Shown here: one piece after another, positions 51,043 through 59,949 of the stretch
Layout: each line of letters opens with the position of its first letter
Position numbering within the stretch: position 1 is the first letter of the stretch
Source of the DNA: COE1 sp910588595
GTDB lineage: Bacteria; Bacillota; Clostridia; Lachnospirales; Lachnospiraceae
Direction: 5' to 3'
Length of the DNA stretch: 64,000 nucleotides
NCBI GenBank assembly: GCA_948957135.1
Contig: CARDBT010000017.1
Coordinates: 1-64,000 of the forward strand
The notes under the pieces: generated by a model
The model's input: the letters and a program-made list of their open reading frames with translations, nothing else
Told to the model about the DNA's origin: nothing
Databases searched by the model: none
Translations under genes and position numbers: made by a program

Positions 51043-52335
51043 TTGGAGGGCTGTCTTGATTTTTTTAATGAGTATGTCATGGGAATCGTTCAGATCAGTG
51101 TCGGGTTCCACTATTACACAAAGTTTCTGAACAGGAGGGCAAAGCTTGTCCCCCGCCTGCTGTTTGTTGTCTGCGGCGCCATTGTGCTGACGGTGCAGGC
51201 GGGCGGGCTGCCCGCGTTTGCAGCCTATGTTCTGCTGCATGCGGCTGTGGGGAGGATCGCATACAAAGAGGAGCTGCTGTCATCGGTATTATATGCTATT
51301 GTGACTGGGGAGGTCATGCAGCTGTGCTATGGCATTTTCAATGCCGCACTGTGCATGGTGTACCCGCTCGTGCACGCGCTGCCACAGAAGGTGGTCAGCG
51401 TTCTGTTTATGCTGTTGGGTAATCTGGCGGTCTTTGCGATGATTTTCTGCTACCGCATGATCTACCAGTATTTTGTGTGCAGCGATGCCGACGGCGGGGT
51501 GAAAAAGAGTCCATACGCGGTTCTGATCCTGATGCCGACGCTGCTGATCTTTCTGATGAGCGCGTATATCAATTACACTGTTTATGGAAATGCGATCATC
51601 ACGGACAGGAGCGGAAAAATAATGAATACTGATCACAGCCAGACATTTGTGATACAGCTTTTGGGGATCGCGAGTCTTTTCTGCGTGATGTACGCATACC
51701 GGAGACTTCTTGAAAATGTGCGGTTGAGCACGCAGATATCCCTGCTCGCACAGCAGGAGCACGATCTGAACCAGTATGTGGAGGAGGCGAGAGCACATTA
51801 TGAGAGCACGAGATCCTTCCGCCATGATATCAAAAACCATCTCACAGTGACGCGGGAGCTGCTGCAGAATGGCAGATGGGATGATGCGCTCGGCTATGTG
51901 ACAGATCTCGAGTCGGGCACCAGGGAACTGTCATTTCCGTGCAGCACAGGCAATCCGGTGGTTGATATCCTGCTCGGAAACAAACTGGGGATTGCAGAGA
52001 GGAGTGCGATCGACGTCCACTGTGCGCTGACACTGCCGTACCCCTGCGCGATCCGCGACATTGATTTCTGCATCATTCTGTCCAATGCCCTGGACAATGC
52101 GATTCGCGCCTGCAGAGACATGGACGGGGAGCGGTATATCCGTGTGACAGGAAATGTGCAGGGCGACTTTATCCGGATGGAGGTGGAGAACAGCTATCAG
52201 GGAAAAGGGTTGTTCAGGGAGGGCACAGGGCTGTCCAACATCAGGAGGACTGCCGAGAGATACCAGGGGGCGGTGCATATGAAACTTGAAAATGGATCGG
52301 CTGTCCTCAACGTGCTGCTGATCGTTCCGCATTGA
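51043..52335 (+). CDS. GHKL sensor histidine kinase with multi-pass membrane domain
   Basis: 430 residues. The N-terminal half has about six membrane helices (VLLHAAVGRIAYKEELLSSV through LLIFLMSAYINYTVYG), as in AgrC-type peptide sensors. The linker leads to the phosphoacceptor SFRHDIKNHLTVTRELLQ and the ATPase N-box FCIILSNALDNAIRAC and G-box REGTGLSNIRR. Ligand unknown; no AgrB/AgrD-like genes are nearby. The TTG start at 51043 has a weak site; ATG 51079 is an alternative. Confidence 0.9.
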   Translation: MEGCLDFFNEYVMGIVQISVGFHYYTKFLNRRAKLVPRLLFVVCGAIVLTVQAGGLPAFAAYVLLHAAVGRIAYKEELLSSVLYAIVTGEVMQLCYGIFNAALCMVYPLVHALPQKVVSVLFMLLGNLAVFAMIFCYRMIYQYFVCSDADGGVKKSPYAVLILMPTLLIFLMSAYINYTVYGNAIITDRSGKIMNTDHSQTFVIQLLGIASLFCVMYAYRRLLENVRLSTQISLLAQQEHDLNQYVEEARAHYESTRSFRHDIKNHLTVTRELLQNGRWDDALGYVTDLESGTRELSFPCSTGNPVVDILLGNKLGIAERSAIDVHCALTLPYPCAIRDIDFCIILSNALDNAIRACRDMDGERYIRVTGNVQGDFIRMEVENSYQGKGLFREGTGLSNIRRTAERYQGAVHMKLENGSAVLNVLLIVPH

Positions 52336-52554
52336 AAAATCATTGGCTTCCGGATAAAGTATACTTCATACAGATCAGTTCACGACATCGAGAAAGCATT
52401 TGAATACGAAACGATTTACTTGCCGGTGCTTGTGTCCGATAATGATTGTGAAGGCAGGATATACTGCCGGATCAGTACACAGAGACGAGGAGTTGCAGAT
52501 ATCATGCACAAGGAGACTGCGAGATCCTGTCAAAAGAAATGGAGGGGACAGTAT

Positions 52555-53100
52555 ATGGCAATGGAGATTAATGGAAGCTATGGCAGCTGCAATACGGATT
52601 ATGAGGAAGCGCTGAGGGCGAAACGCCAGGAGCGGGCAGAGGAGGCGGAGAGGGCAAGAGAAGCAGGAAAGGACGCCAGCGCAGGACCTGTTCCAAAGGA
52701 CGAGTACATCAGCAGTGAGGCGTCGGGAAATAGACCGAGCGGGCTGTACCGGTTAGGGCAGGACGAGGACGGCAATCCGAAGGTGTTGTACGACGATCCC
52801 AAAAAGCCAGCCTGGAACAGGGCTGCGGAAAAAGCGGATCAGAAGTCTGTCGATGCAGATCAGGACGAGGATCCAAAGGTGTCCGGGCAGAAGTGCATCG
52901 GCAACACGGACCGGGTTGACCAGGAGATCCGAAAACTCAAGGAACAGAAGAAACAGCTGCAGCAGCAGATCAAATCGGCAGCCGGTGACGAGGAGAAAGT
53001 CAGGCAGCTGAAGGCAGAGCTGGCGCAGGTGGAAAACGAACTGAGCCAGAAGGACAACGACACATACAGGAAGCAGAACACAGTTTTCACAGAAGCATGA
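52555..53100 (+). CDS. Hypothetical coiled-coil protein, Lachnospiraceae-type (181 aa)
   Basis: No known function. The N-terminus MAMEINGSYGSCNTDYEEAL is followed by a charged helix, a disordered linker (LYRLGQDEDGNPKVLYDDPK) and a C-terminal coiled coil (EIRKLKEQKKQLQQQIKSAA, LKAELAQVENELSQKDNDTY). I recall similar tails (ELSQKDNDTYRKQ) in many unnamed proteins of gut Clostridia, but cannot verify it here. No signal peptide. GGAGGGG lies 7-8 bases before ATG 52555. It follows the second two-component system by 219 bases. Confidence 0.7.
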   Translation: MAMEINGSYGSCNTDYEEALRAKRQERAEEAERAREAGKDASAGPVPKDEYISSEASGNRPSGLYRLGQDEDGNPKVLYDDPKKPAWNRAAEKADQKSVDADQDEDPKVSGQKCIGNTDRVDQEIRKLKEQKKQLQQQIKSAAGDEEKVRQLKAELAQVENELSQKDNDTYRKQNTVFTEA

Positions 53101-53154
53101 CCACATATAGAAAAAAACAGCGCGAAAAAGACAGTGCTATGATAGAAATAGCAT

Positions 53155-53997
53155 TCATTTGGAAAGAAACGCGATCACGCGGCTGTTAAAATCGTTTGCC
53201 TCCTCGTAGGCAGCGTGACCGAGATCCCTGTACAGATACAGTTCACTGCCCGTGATCTGCTCAGCGGTCTCCATAGAAGAAGCGCCTGTCACGATCTGGT
53301 CTTTGCCGCCGCCGATGACCAGGGTCGGGCAGGTGATGTCATGCAGAGACTCGTAGGCGTCGTGCTGTGCGCAGGAGGCAGCCTGCACGATAAAGCGGCT
53401 GAAATCCTTTGGCTTTCCGATGTTTGCAAGAAGCGGATAGAGGCGGCGGTATCGTCTCAGGTAATTTTCTGAATAAGATTTTTCTGCGGTGTCGATCATG
53501 AGTGCTCTGTAATCGCCCCGCCTGGCAAACCGGATCCAGCTGTCGACGACATGCCGGACCGTTTCATTGGGTCTTGACAGCGTGACGGCGAGCACAAGCC
53601 TGTCGACAAGTTCGGGATGGTCGATCGCCAGATACTGTGCGATCATGCCGCCCTGGGAGACGCCGAGCACCTTTGCGCGCGTGATGCCGAGTGTCTGCAT
53701 GCCAAACGCCAGATCTTCTGCCATATCTCTCGTGGAATAGCCTTTATTCATAGTTTTCTCAGCATTTTTCTCCACATATTTTTCCAAATGATTTTTCCGG
53801 CTGAAAATATATACCCTGTAGTCTTTGGCGTACATGCGGTAGGTGTACGCCAGCGGGAGCGCCATGCCCTTCACTGTCGTGAGTCCGTCCCCGAGTCCGG
53901 GGATCATGACCAGGACGTCGTCTCCCTGTCCGAATGTGATATAGTCCATATCAGTGTCTTCGATATGGATGCGCCCGCCTTTTGCATTCCAAAACAT
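53155..53997 (-). CDS. Alpha/beta hydrolase
   Basis: 280 residues. The nucleophile elbow LGVSQGGMIAQYLAIDHPEL (G-x-S-x-G), the acid region TCPTLVIGGGKDQIVTG and the final His in YRDLGHAAYEEANDF form a complete triad. The oxyanion segment is VMIPGLGDGLTTVKGMA. Substrate unknown. GGAGG lies about 9 bases before ATG 53997; the frame extends to 54183 only through the upstream repeat. It is convergent with the coiled-coil gene. Confidence 0.9.
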   Translation of the reverse strand: MFWNAKGGRIHIEDTDMDYITFGQGDDVLVMIPGLGDGLTTVKGMALPLAYTYRMYAKDYRVYIFSRKNHLEKYVEKNAEKTMNKGYSTRDMAEDLAFGMQTLGITRAKVLGVSQGGMIAQYLAIDHPELVDRLVLAVTLSRPNETVRHVVDSWIRFARRGDYRALMIDTAEKSYSENYLRRYRRLYPLLANIGKPKDFSRFIVQAASCAQHDAYESLHDITCPTLVIGGGKDQIVTGASSMETAEQITGSELYLYRDLGHAAYEEANDFNSRVIAFLSK

Positions 53998-54035
53998 CTC
54001 TGATCCTCCACTCTGATGAGATTCTAACGATATAG

Positions 54036-54215
54036 GATAAGGAACTGTAGAAAAATAACTGACGCATCTTGACTTGTCTATTTCTCCGATTATGTATATC
54101 AAAAAGCCTCGCCGTAGCCCGCTATGCCTACGTTTTTTGCTAATTGCTTTAGCAATTTCACCTCGAAGAAATATCCTGCGCAAGCTGCATCGGTTATTTT
54201 CCTACAGTTCCTAAG
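54036..54215 (-). repeat. Short interspersed repeat family 2, copy 3 (180 bp)
   Basis: The ends AAGGAACTGTAGAAAAATAA and TTATTTTCCTACAGTTCCTA form a 20-base inverted repeat. A possible 5-base duplication TATAG flanks it (54031-54035, 54216-54220). Inside, ATCTTGACTTGTCTATTTCT, CAAAAAGCCTCGCCGTAGCC and GAAATATCCTGCGCAAGCTG are the complement of the copy at 8750. An inner palindrome GCTAATTGCTTTAGCAATT is added. It lies just upstream of the alpha/beta hydrolase gene. Confidence 0.85.
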
Positions 54216-54265
54216 TATAGACTTTTTTGTGAAAGATGTAAATAGGATCGAACAGAGTTTACGGA

Positions 54266-54573
54266 ATGTGGTTTTTTTGTTATGATATAGACGAAATCCT
54301 CGGCTGCAGGCAGCGAAGGGAAGGAGTGGGTTCCTGCACAGAAGAGTGGCTTGACGCGTGGGCAGAAAGGGTGATCCGGGAAGTTGACAGTTCCGAGTCG
54401 ATCTCTGCGGGGATGGTGTGCAACCTGCTGCTCGGTCCGATCATGGAAGATTTCATTCGCTGGAGAGGATTTATCCTGAATTTGACAGGCTGACTGAGAA
54501 TGATGTGATGGTTATGGAGGATGAGGTTGCGCGAACAGGTGTAATAAAAAATAGTTTACGGAGGTGCTTATGT
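54266..54573 (+). pseudogene. Possible frameshifted gene remnant
   Basis: A 75-codon frame from 54266 (CTEEWLDAWAERVIREVDSS) ends at 54493. In another frame the same area reads HSLERIYPEFDRLTENDVMV and MEDEVARTGVIKNSL up to 54571, which looks protein-like. The two pieces could be one short gene broken by a shift near 54450. No family recognised; low confidence. Confidence 0.3.
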
Positions 54574-55535
54574 TAGCAATGAAGAAAATCTCGATTGAGG
54601 AAGAAATCAGGGAAGCGATGAAAAAGAGCAAAAAAGCGTTTTCAAAAGAGACGCTGGACAGGCTGACGGTGCTGCTGGGACGGCTGGACGAGAAGTGTCC
54701 GCCGCAGCCGTATCTGCCGCTCAAGCCCATGCGCGCCGCGTCGACAACCGTGTTTGACAGCAAACTTGGCGGTGTGCCATATTTCCCCAAGGGCATGGAA
54801 TATCCCAGTGTTTTGGAGGGGGAGTTTGCGGGGAAACCGTTAAAACTCCTGGCGCAGTTAAATTTTGCAGAGCTTCCGCATTTGGAGGGATTTCCGGAAA
54901 AAGGGATCCTGCAGTTTTTTGCTGGCTGTGACGGTGACGACGTTTATGGCGTTGATTTCAATGATTATTTTGCCCAGAATGGTTTCCGTGTCATCTACCA
55001 TGAAAATATCATCGAAGACACGGGCAAGCTGATGTCTGTGGAGGATTTGCCGTCACTTGGCAGTGGCGGGGAGGATTTACCTTTTACAGGGGAGTTTTTG
55101 CTCAGGGCAGGGGAAACGTGCTTTCGTGGGATCGCGCCTTCTGATTTTCGTTTTGACAGCACTGTCGCAGAAAGTTTCAACGAGCTGTTTGGCGGGGATG
55201 TAGCGGGCATGTGGGTGGACTGTGATGGGAAGAAGGGGATCTTCCAGGTGGATGAAGCGCTCTACCATGCGATCGATGAGGTGCGTTCCGCTTACGGCAC
55301 CGGCATCGGTGGTTTTCCGTATTTTACACAGCAGGATATCCGCTCGTGCGATGAGAGATACAGAGCGTGTGATACAGTGTTGTTCCAGCTCGACAGCGAA
55401 TTCGGTGAGGGAATCGACAGCTGGGAAGATGAAATCATGTGGGGAGACAGCGGTGTGGGCAACTTTTTCATCAGTGCCGGAAACCTTGCGAAACGCGATT
55501 TCTCGAAAGTTCTGTATACATGGGATTGCTGCTGA
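54570..55535 (+). CDS. DUF1963 (YwqG-like) protein
   Basis: 321 residues. The order PYFPKGMEYP, LAQLNFAELPHLEGFPEKGI, LQFFAGCDGDDVYG and the C-terminal LFQLDSEFGEGIDSWEDEIM with WGDSGVGNFFISAGNLAKRD matches the DUF1963/YwqG family, whose cell role is unknown. GGAGG lies 5 bases before ATG 54570; ATG 54579 is an alternative. It precedes the AraC-BtrH fusion by 93 bases. Confidence 0.88.
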   Translation: MLAMKKISIEEEIREAMKKSKKAFSKETLDRLTVLLGRLDEKCPPQPYLPLKPMRAASTTVFDSKLGGVPYFPKGMEYPSVLEGEFAGKPLKLLAQLNFAELPHLEGFPEKGILQFFAGCDGDDVYGVDFNDYFAQNGFRVIYHENIIEDTGKLMSVEDLPSLGSGGEDLPFTGEFLLRAGETCFRGIAPSDFRFDSTVAESFNELFGGDVAGMWVDCDGKKGIFQVDEALYHAIDEVRSAYGTGIGGFPYFTQQDIRSCDERYRACDTVLFQLDSEFGEGIDSWEDEIMWGDSGVGNFFISAGNLAKRDFSKVLYTWDCC

Positions 55536-55628
55536 TCCGTTTTTGCTCATCAACCACAAAAAAGTCAAGCCGCCGCAATGGAGAGCTGATATACTTGAAT
55601 CACATCGCGATGGAAAGAAGGAAATGCA

Positions 55629-57092
55629 ATGAGTTATTCGGCTATGGCGCACGCCCTGACAGGTTATGTGGAGGGGCATCTCGAGTGCTTTGACATCAGG
55701 AGCATGTCGGAGTGCTTTGGATTCTCGCAGGCGTATCTGCGGGAGCTTTTCCTGAAAAATATGGATATGCCCATCATGCAGTATTACAGACGGCGGAGAC
55801 TGATAACGTCCGCGTCTGAGCTGCTGCACTCCGACAGGAGGATCATCGACATTGCCCTGGAAAGCGGGTTTTCGAGCCATGAGGCGTACACGAGGGCTTT
55901 TCGGAAACACTTTGGAATGCCGCCGAGCCAGTTTCGGCTGGTCAGACCGTCCATAGGGCGAAGACAGCTGGAGTCGGGTGTGTTCGGGCTGGAGCGCATT
56001 GCCGACGAAGAGAAAAGGAGCAGTGGTCTGATGACAAAACAGAATGAAAAGAGTACGGTGCTGTACGGGATCCGAAAGGTGGAGCAGGGCGCGTACGGGA
56101 GCAATACGATGTACCCGATCTGTGTCAAGGCGGTGTCGGAGTATCTGGGAGATGACGTTTCCTACGCGTATATCATGGCGGCGACCGGGGCGGCATTCCG
56201 CCTGGTGTGGAACCGGGAGATGTGGGATCTGAGCAATGTTGACATTTACCACACACTGAGAGAATCCAACGACATCTACGCGTGCGGGGCAAAAGCCCTG
56301 GGAAGGGAGTTCTCGTTTTTGGGAAGGGATGAGACGGCGACGAAGGAGGCGTTCACGGAGTACATGAAGGAGGCGATCGCACAGGGATTTCCGGTGATCG
56401 CGCTGGGGATCATCGGACCGCCGGAACCGTGCATTGTCGCAGGGTACGAAGCTGACGGGGCGCTCGTCATGGGCTGGAACTTTTTCCAGAACGATGCGGA
56501 GTTTGCATCCTCGGCGCGCACGGCGGACAACGGCTATTTTCTGTGTGACACATGGTGGGAGAATACGGACACACAGGCGCTGATGTATTTCGGGGCTGTC
56601 AGCGAGGAGAGGCGGAGTTTAGGGGATATCATCAGGATGGCGGCAGACATCATGGAGGCGCGGGAAGAATACACTTACGCAAAGGGGATCCTCGCATATG
56701 ACGCGTGGAGGGAAATGCTCTTAGACGAAAAGTGGTTTGAGAACAATGCCTCCTTTGACGGGCTCTTTGAGAAGCTGCTCGTCCACAATGACGCGATGGT
56801 CTGCATTCAGGACGGAAGGAAATGGGGCGCAAAGTTCTTTGAGGAGACAGCTGCAGCGTGCGGGGAACAGGATGCCGCATGCTGCGCTGAGATCTCGCGC
56901 CGCTTTCACAAAGTCAGTGCGCTTGCGGGTGAGATGATGGCGCTGATCGGAGACTGGGGCGATGTGGAGAAAATGCTGAAAAATCTTGCAGACCGCTCCG
57001 TGCGGGAAAAGACCGGAAGACTGATCGATGCGGCAAAGGCGGAGGACGGCAAGGCGCTCGAGGAGATCCGGCGGCTCTGCGGGCAGATGTAA
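55629..57092 (+). CDS. AraC-type HTH fused to a BtrH-like (C39-like) domain
   Basis: 487 residues. Residues 5-105 are an AraC/XylS double HTH (SMSECFGFSQAYLRELFLKN, IIDIALESGFSSHEAYTRAF, KHFGMPPSQFR). From about 140 the protein resembles BtrH-type acyltransferase/papain-like domains (GAYGSNTMYPICVKAVSEYL, YAYIMAATGAAFRLVWN, GFPVIALGIIGPPEPCIVAG, DNGYFLCDTWWENTDTQALM), followed by a helical tail. This domain may act as a sensor or enzyme. Short ribosome site AAAGGAAATGCA. An ABC transporter gene follows without a gap, so the protein may regulate it. Confidence 0.8.
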   Translation: MSYSAMAHALTGYVEGHLECFDIRSMSECFGFSQAYLRELFLKNMDMPIMQYYRRRRLITSASELLHSDRRIIDIALESGFSSHEAYTRAFRKHFGMPPSQFRLVRPSIGRRQLESGVFGLERIADEEKRSSGLMTKQNEKSTVLYGIRKVEQGAYGSNTMYPICVKAVSEYLGDDVSYAYIMAATGAAFRLVWNREMWDLSNVDIYHTLRESNDIYACGAKALGREFSFLGRDETATKEAFTEYMKEAIAQGFPVIALGIIGPPEPCIVAGYEADGALVMGWNFFQNDAEFASSARTADNGYFLCDTWWENTDTQALMYFGAVSEERRSLGDIIRMAADIMEAREEYTYAKGILAYDAWREMLLDEKWFENNASFDGLFEKLLVHNDAMVCIQDGRKWGAKFFEETAAACGEQDAACCAEISRRFHKVSALAGEMMALIGDWGDVEKMLKNLADRSVREKTGRLIDAAKAEDGKALEEIRRLCGQM

Positions 57093-57984
57093 ACAAATCA
57101 GGCACGGCGCCACAAGAAGCGTCGACAACCTCAGTCTCCATGCAGCGAAAGGGCGGATCTATGGACTGCTCGGGAGAAACGGAGCCGGAAAGACGACGAC
57201 CATGAAAATGCTTCTCGGATTGACAAAGCCCACGTCCGGCGAGATCAGGATGTGGGGAGAGCCTTTGCGGGGAAACGAAAAGAAACTGCTTCCGCGCATC
57301 GGCAGTCTGATCGAGACGCCCGGTTTTTATCCCAATCTGACCGCGACGGAAAATCTGCACATTTTTGCCGCTTTGCGGGGCGTGCCAAACCGCCACGCAA
57401 TGAGAGATGCCCTGGATCTGGTCGGCTTGCCCTATCAGGACAAAAAGCGGTTCTCGGAGTATTCCCTTGGCATGAAACAGCGGTTGGCGATCGCCCTTGC
57501 GATCATGCATGACCCGGAGCTGTTGATCCTCGACGAGCCGATCAACGGGCTTGACCCCATTGGCATAGCAGAGATCCGTGTATTGCTGCGCCAATTATGT
57601 GAAAAAAGGAGAAAGACGATGCTTATTTCCAGCCATATATTATCCGAGGTCGCGCAGCTCGCGGACGATATTGGCATCATCGACAAGGGGAGGCTGCTGG
57701 AGGAGGAAAGCCTTGCCGAACTGGAACAAAAAAGCGGCAGATATGTCCACTTCACGATATCCGACACGGCACAGGCGGCGAGGATCTTAGAACAGGTCTT
57801 ATGCGAGAAACAGTTTCTGATACAGGACGACCACAATATCCGGCTGTATGATCTTGCGCTGCCGGTGACAGAAATCGTCAGTGCTTTTGTTGAAAACGGC
57901 ATAGCGGTTTCCGGAGCGCGTATCTGCGAGGACAGCCTGGAACAACATTTCAGACGGATCACGGGAGGTGAGGGGATTGCTTAA
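57028..57984 (+). CDS. ABC transporter ATP-binding protein, 5' end eroded
   Basis: The conserved part begins at about 57109 with RSVDNLSLHAAKGRIYGLLG, then Walker A GRNGAGKTTTMKMLLG, signature YSLGMKQRLAIALAI, Walker B LLILDEPINGLDP and switch ISSHILSEVA. It belongs to the antimicrobial-peptide immunity or bacitracin-type exporters. The usual first 25-30 residues (strand and Tyr before the S-V-D-N motif) are not encoded; traces (TNQARRHKK) occur in another frame right after the upstream stop, which suggests a small deletion that fused the two genes. The ATG at 57028 lies inside the AraC-BtrH gene and has no ribosome site, so the product may be inactive or start differently. Confidence 0.7.
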   Translation: MRQRRRTARRSRRSGGSAGRCKQIRHGATRSVDNLSLHAAKGRIYGLLGRNGAGKTTTMKMLLGLTKPTSGEIRMWGEPLRGNEKKLLPRIGSLIETPGFYPNLTATENLHIFAALRGVPNRHAMRDALDLVGLPYQDKKRFSEYSLGMKQRLAIALAIMHDPELLILDEPINGLDPIGIAEIRVLLRQLCEKRRKTMLISSHILSEVAQLADDIGIIDKGRLLEEESLAELEQKSGRYVHFTISDTAQAARILEQVLCEKQFLIQDDHNIRLYDLALPVTEIVSAFVENGIAVSGARICEDSLEQHFRRITGGEGIA

Positions 57985-58726
57985 ACTGTTCAAATGTGAA
58001 TGTATGAAATTGAGACGCTCAAAGTTTCTTCTGATCGAACTGCTGGGGACACTGATCGTTCCGCTGTTCGTGTATGTGAAAGCTGTCACAAACTATCTCT
58101 CGGATCCAACTCGCACAATCAGTGTGTTTTCCCTGTATGACGATGCGCTGATGTTTCTGATGCTTTTATTCGCACCGATCGTGTTAACGATTTTGGGCGC
58201 ATGGATCATCAGCCGCGAATACACGGACGGAACGCTGAAAAATATTTTTGTTATCCCGGTTTCCCGGACAGCGTTTCTTTGCGGCAAACTGCTTTTTTTC
58301 GCGATGCTGTCCTTACTGTTCATGCTGCTTTCATGGCTGGAGATCATGGTGTTAGCTCTGTTGTGCAACTGCTTTGTTCCGGTAGCGCAGATCACGATCC
58401 CGTCATTTCTGTTTTTCTTTGTGAAGATGTTTCTGGGCGGGGTATTCCTGTGTGCCACGCAGACGCCGTTTATCTACCTGACGATCAGGACAAAAGAGTT
58501 TGTCGCACCGTTGATCGGCGTCGCGGCGGTCAGTCTGATCAATGTTGTCCTGTCAAATTCGGGGATCGCGGGTTTTTATCCGTGGTCGGCGTCCTATCTG
58601 CTGGTGATGGGACGCTTGTCCAGACAGGGCTGCCCCCGGGAGATCTCATTGGCGGTCATTTTCATCATGAGTCTGCTGGGGATTGCCGCAAGTCTGTGCC
58701 GGTTTCAGAGAGAGGAGGTCCGATGA
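57977..58726 (+). CDS. ABC transporter permease (ABC-2/lantibiotic immunity type)
   Basis: 249 residues with six hydrophobic helices. The N-terminal FKCECMKLRRSKFLLIELLG and GAWIISREYTDGTLKNIFVI (the ABC-2 coupling motif after helix 2) identify the family. It partners the ATPase gene, which overlaps it by 8 bases. TTG 57977 is chosen because GGAGG lies 8 bases upstream; GTG 57968 is an alternative. Immunity transporters often have a second permease; here only a start (MSDLKVLF at 58723, with GAGG) remains before the GNAT gene. Confidence 0.85.
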   Translation: MLKLFKCECMKLRRSKFLLIELLGTLIVPLFVYVKAVTNYLSDPTRTISVFSLYDDALMFLMLLFAPIVLTILGAWIISREYTDGTLKNIFVIPVSRTAFLCGKLLFFAMLSLLFMLLSWLEIMVLALLCNCFVPVAQITIPSFLFFFVKMFLGGVFLCATQTPFIYLTIRTKEFVAPLIGVAAVSLINVVLSNSGIAGFYPWSASYLLVMGRLSRQGCPREISLAVIFIMSLLGIAASLCRFQREEVR

Positions 58727-58731
58727 GCGAT

Positions 58732-59214
58732 TTAAAGGTTCTTTTCCATATATCCGCAGGTAAACGGAAAAAAGTCGAATTTCTGTGTGCCAATGTGCCG
58801 GAAACCCATTGTTTCGTACCAGTGTCGTAACAGGGTGTTTTCCTCCACAATCCCGATATTCAGCTTGATGCAGCCAAGCGCCTGCGCTTTTTCGCAGGCG
58901 TCATCAAGCAGTTTTTCGCCGATGTGTCTGTGGCGGTACGCGGGCAGGACACACAGATTATTGAGCTCGCATTCGTGATCTTTCTGCAGCGCAAGGGAGT
59001 AGTAGCCAACGATCCTGTCCGCTTCCTGGTAGGCGTACATGGGGCGGTGGTCATGCTCCAGCTGGTATGCGAGACGCTCCGCTGTCGTTGCAAAAGCGGT
59101 AAAACGCGGAGCATTTTCGCGGGTAAAGCCCATTTCGTCCGCCACCGTCAGGAAGCTTGCGCAGATCACGTTCACGCATTCCGGAATGTCATGACAGGTT
59201 ATTTCTCTTATCAT
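58732..59214 (-). CDS. GNAT family N-acetyltransferase
   Basis: 160 residues. ELNNLCVLPAYRHRHIGEKL and LLDDACEKAQALGCIKLNIG give the acetyl-CoA site (R-x-x-x-I-G); VEENTLLRHWYETMGFRHIG closes the fold. Its last bases abut the end of the permease gene, and the stop falls on the remnant of what may have been a second permease. Start at ATG 59214, ribosome site weak (AGAGG region absent). Confidence 0.85.
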   Translation of the reverse strand: MIREITCHDIPECVNVICASFLTVADEMGFTRENAPRFTAFATTAERLAYQLEHDHRPMYAYQEADRIVGYYSLALQKDHECELNNLCVLPAYRHRHIGEKLLDDACEKAQALGCIKLNIGIVEENTLLRHWYETMGFRHIGTQKFDFFPFTCGYMEKNL

Positions 59215-59265
59215 AGTTATAGTACCTCTATCTTAGTTATAGTAGCTCGACTAAAAATTGCCAGA

Positions 59266-59679
59266 TCACTTACGGATTATTTTCCGCATGCCGGAACCGC
59301 AGTGCTCGTGAGGGATCAGCTTGAAGCCTTTCTTTTCATAAAAGGTCTCTTTCCCTTTTTCGGCGGTCAACTGGACACTGGAACGCCCTCCGATGGGTGT
59401 TTCCCTGTCCACGTAGTCGATCATCATATCAATGATCGCGCTGCCGATCCCCTTTTTCTGATGATCGGGTTGTACCACGATGTCAACGATCAGATAATAC
59501 AGCCCGTCGCCGGTCATTCTTCCCATTCCGACGACTTTGCCATCGTCCTCTGCGACCACGGTGTACAGGCTGTTGTTCAGGGCTTTCTCTGTCTGTTCTC
59601 TTGAAAAGTTCAACCATGCGACACTTTCCCGGAGTCTGCAATAATCGTCATAGCTTAGGGTATTTTCTCTGTAGATCAT
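59266..59679 (-). CDS. GNAT family N-acetyltransferase (short)
   Basis: 137 residues. DIVVQPDHQKKGIGSAIIDM is the CoA motif (Q-K-K-G-I-G) and AEKGKETFYEKKGFKLIPHE the closing part; YLIVDIVV strand precedes. AAAGGTG lies about 10 bases before ATG 59679. It is the second of two adjacent GNAT genes in the same direction; they are not close copies. Confidence 0.88.
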   Translation of the reverse strand: MIYRENTLSYDDYCRLRESVAWLNFSREQTEKALNNSLYTVVAEDDGKVVGMGRMTGDGLYYLIVDIVVQPDHQKKGIGSAIIDMMIDYVDRETPIGGRSSVQLTAEKGKETFYEKKGFKLIPHEHCGSGMRKIIRK

Positions 59680-59783
59680 ATTGTACTGTCACCTTTCTGT
59701 TTTTGTATGTGGAAATATATATTCTTATTCCTTGATGCCAGCCTCCGCAAGCAGCTTTCTGAGTTTTGCGATCTCCGCGTCTT

Positions 59784-59868
59784 TGTCAGCCAGTTTTGCA
59801 TCCTTGTCAGCCAGTTTCGCATCCTTGTCAGCCAGTTTTGCATCCTTGTCAGCCAGACGTATCTTAAA
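59784..59868. repeat. 21-bp tandem repeats encoding LADKDAK heptads
   Basis: GTCAGCCAGTTTTGCATCCTT is repeated four times (with single changes) in the C-terminal part of the split nuclease gene, giving heptads LADKDAK on the minus strand, a short coiled coil. Confidence 0.85.
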
Positions 59869-59949
59869 TTCTACGATTTCAGGCGCCAGCAGTTCCTTCA
59901 ATTCCTCACACATTTGATCACCCTCCTGTATCATTCTCTTAAATAGATC

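Noticed and set aside
55077..56252. 391-codon frame opposite DUF1963 and the AraC fusion
   Set aside because: It spans two well-supported genes and their gap on the other strand and shows no domain.
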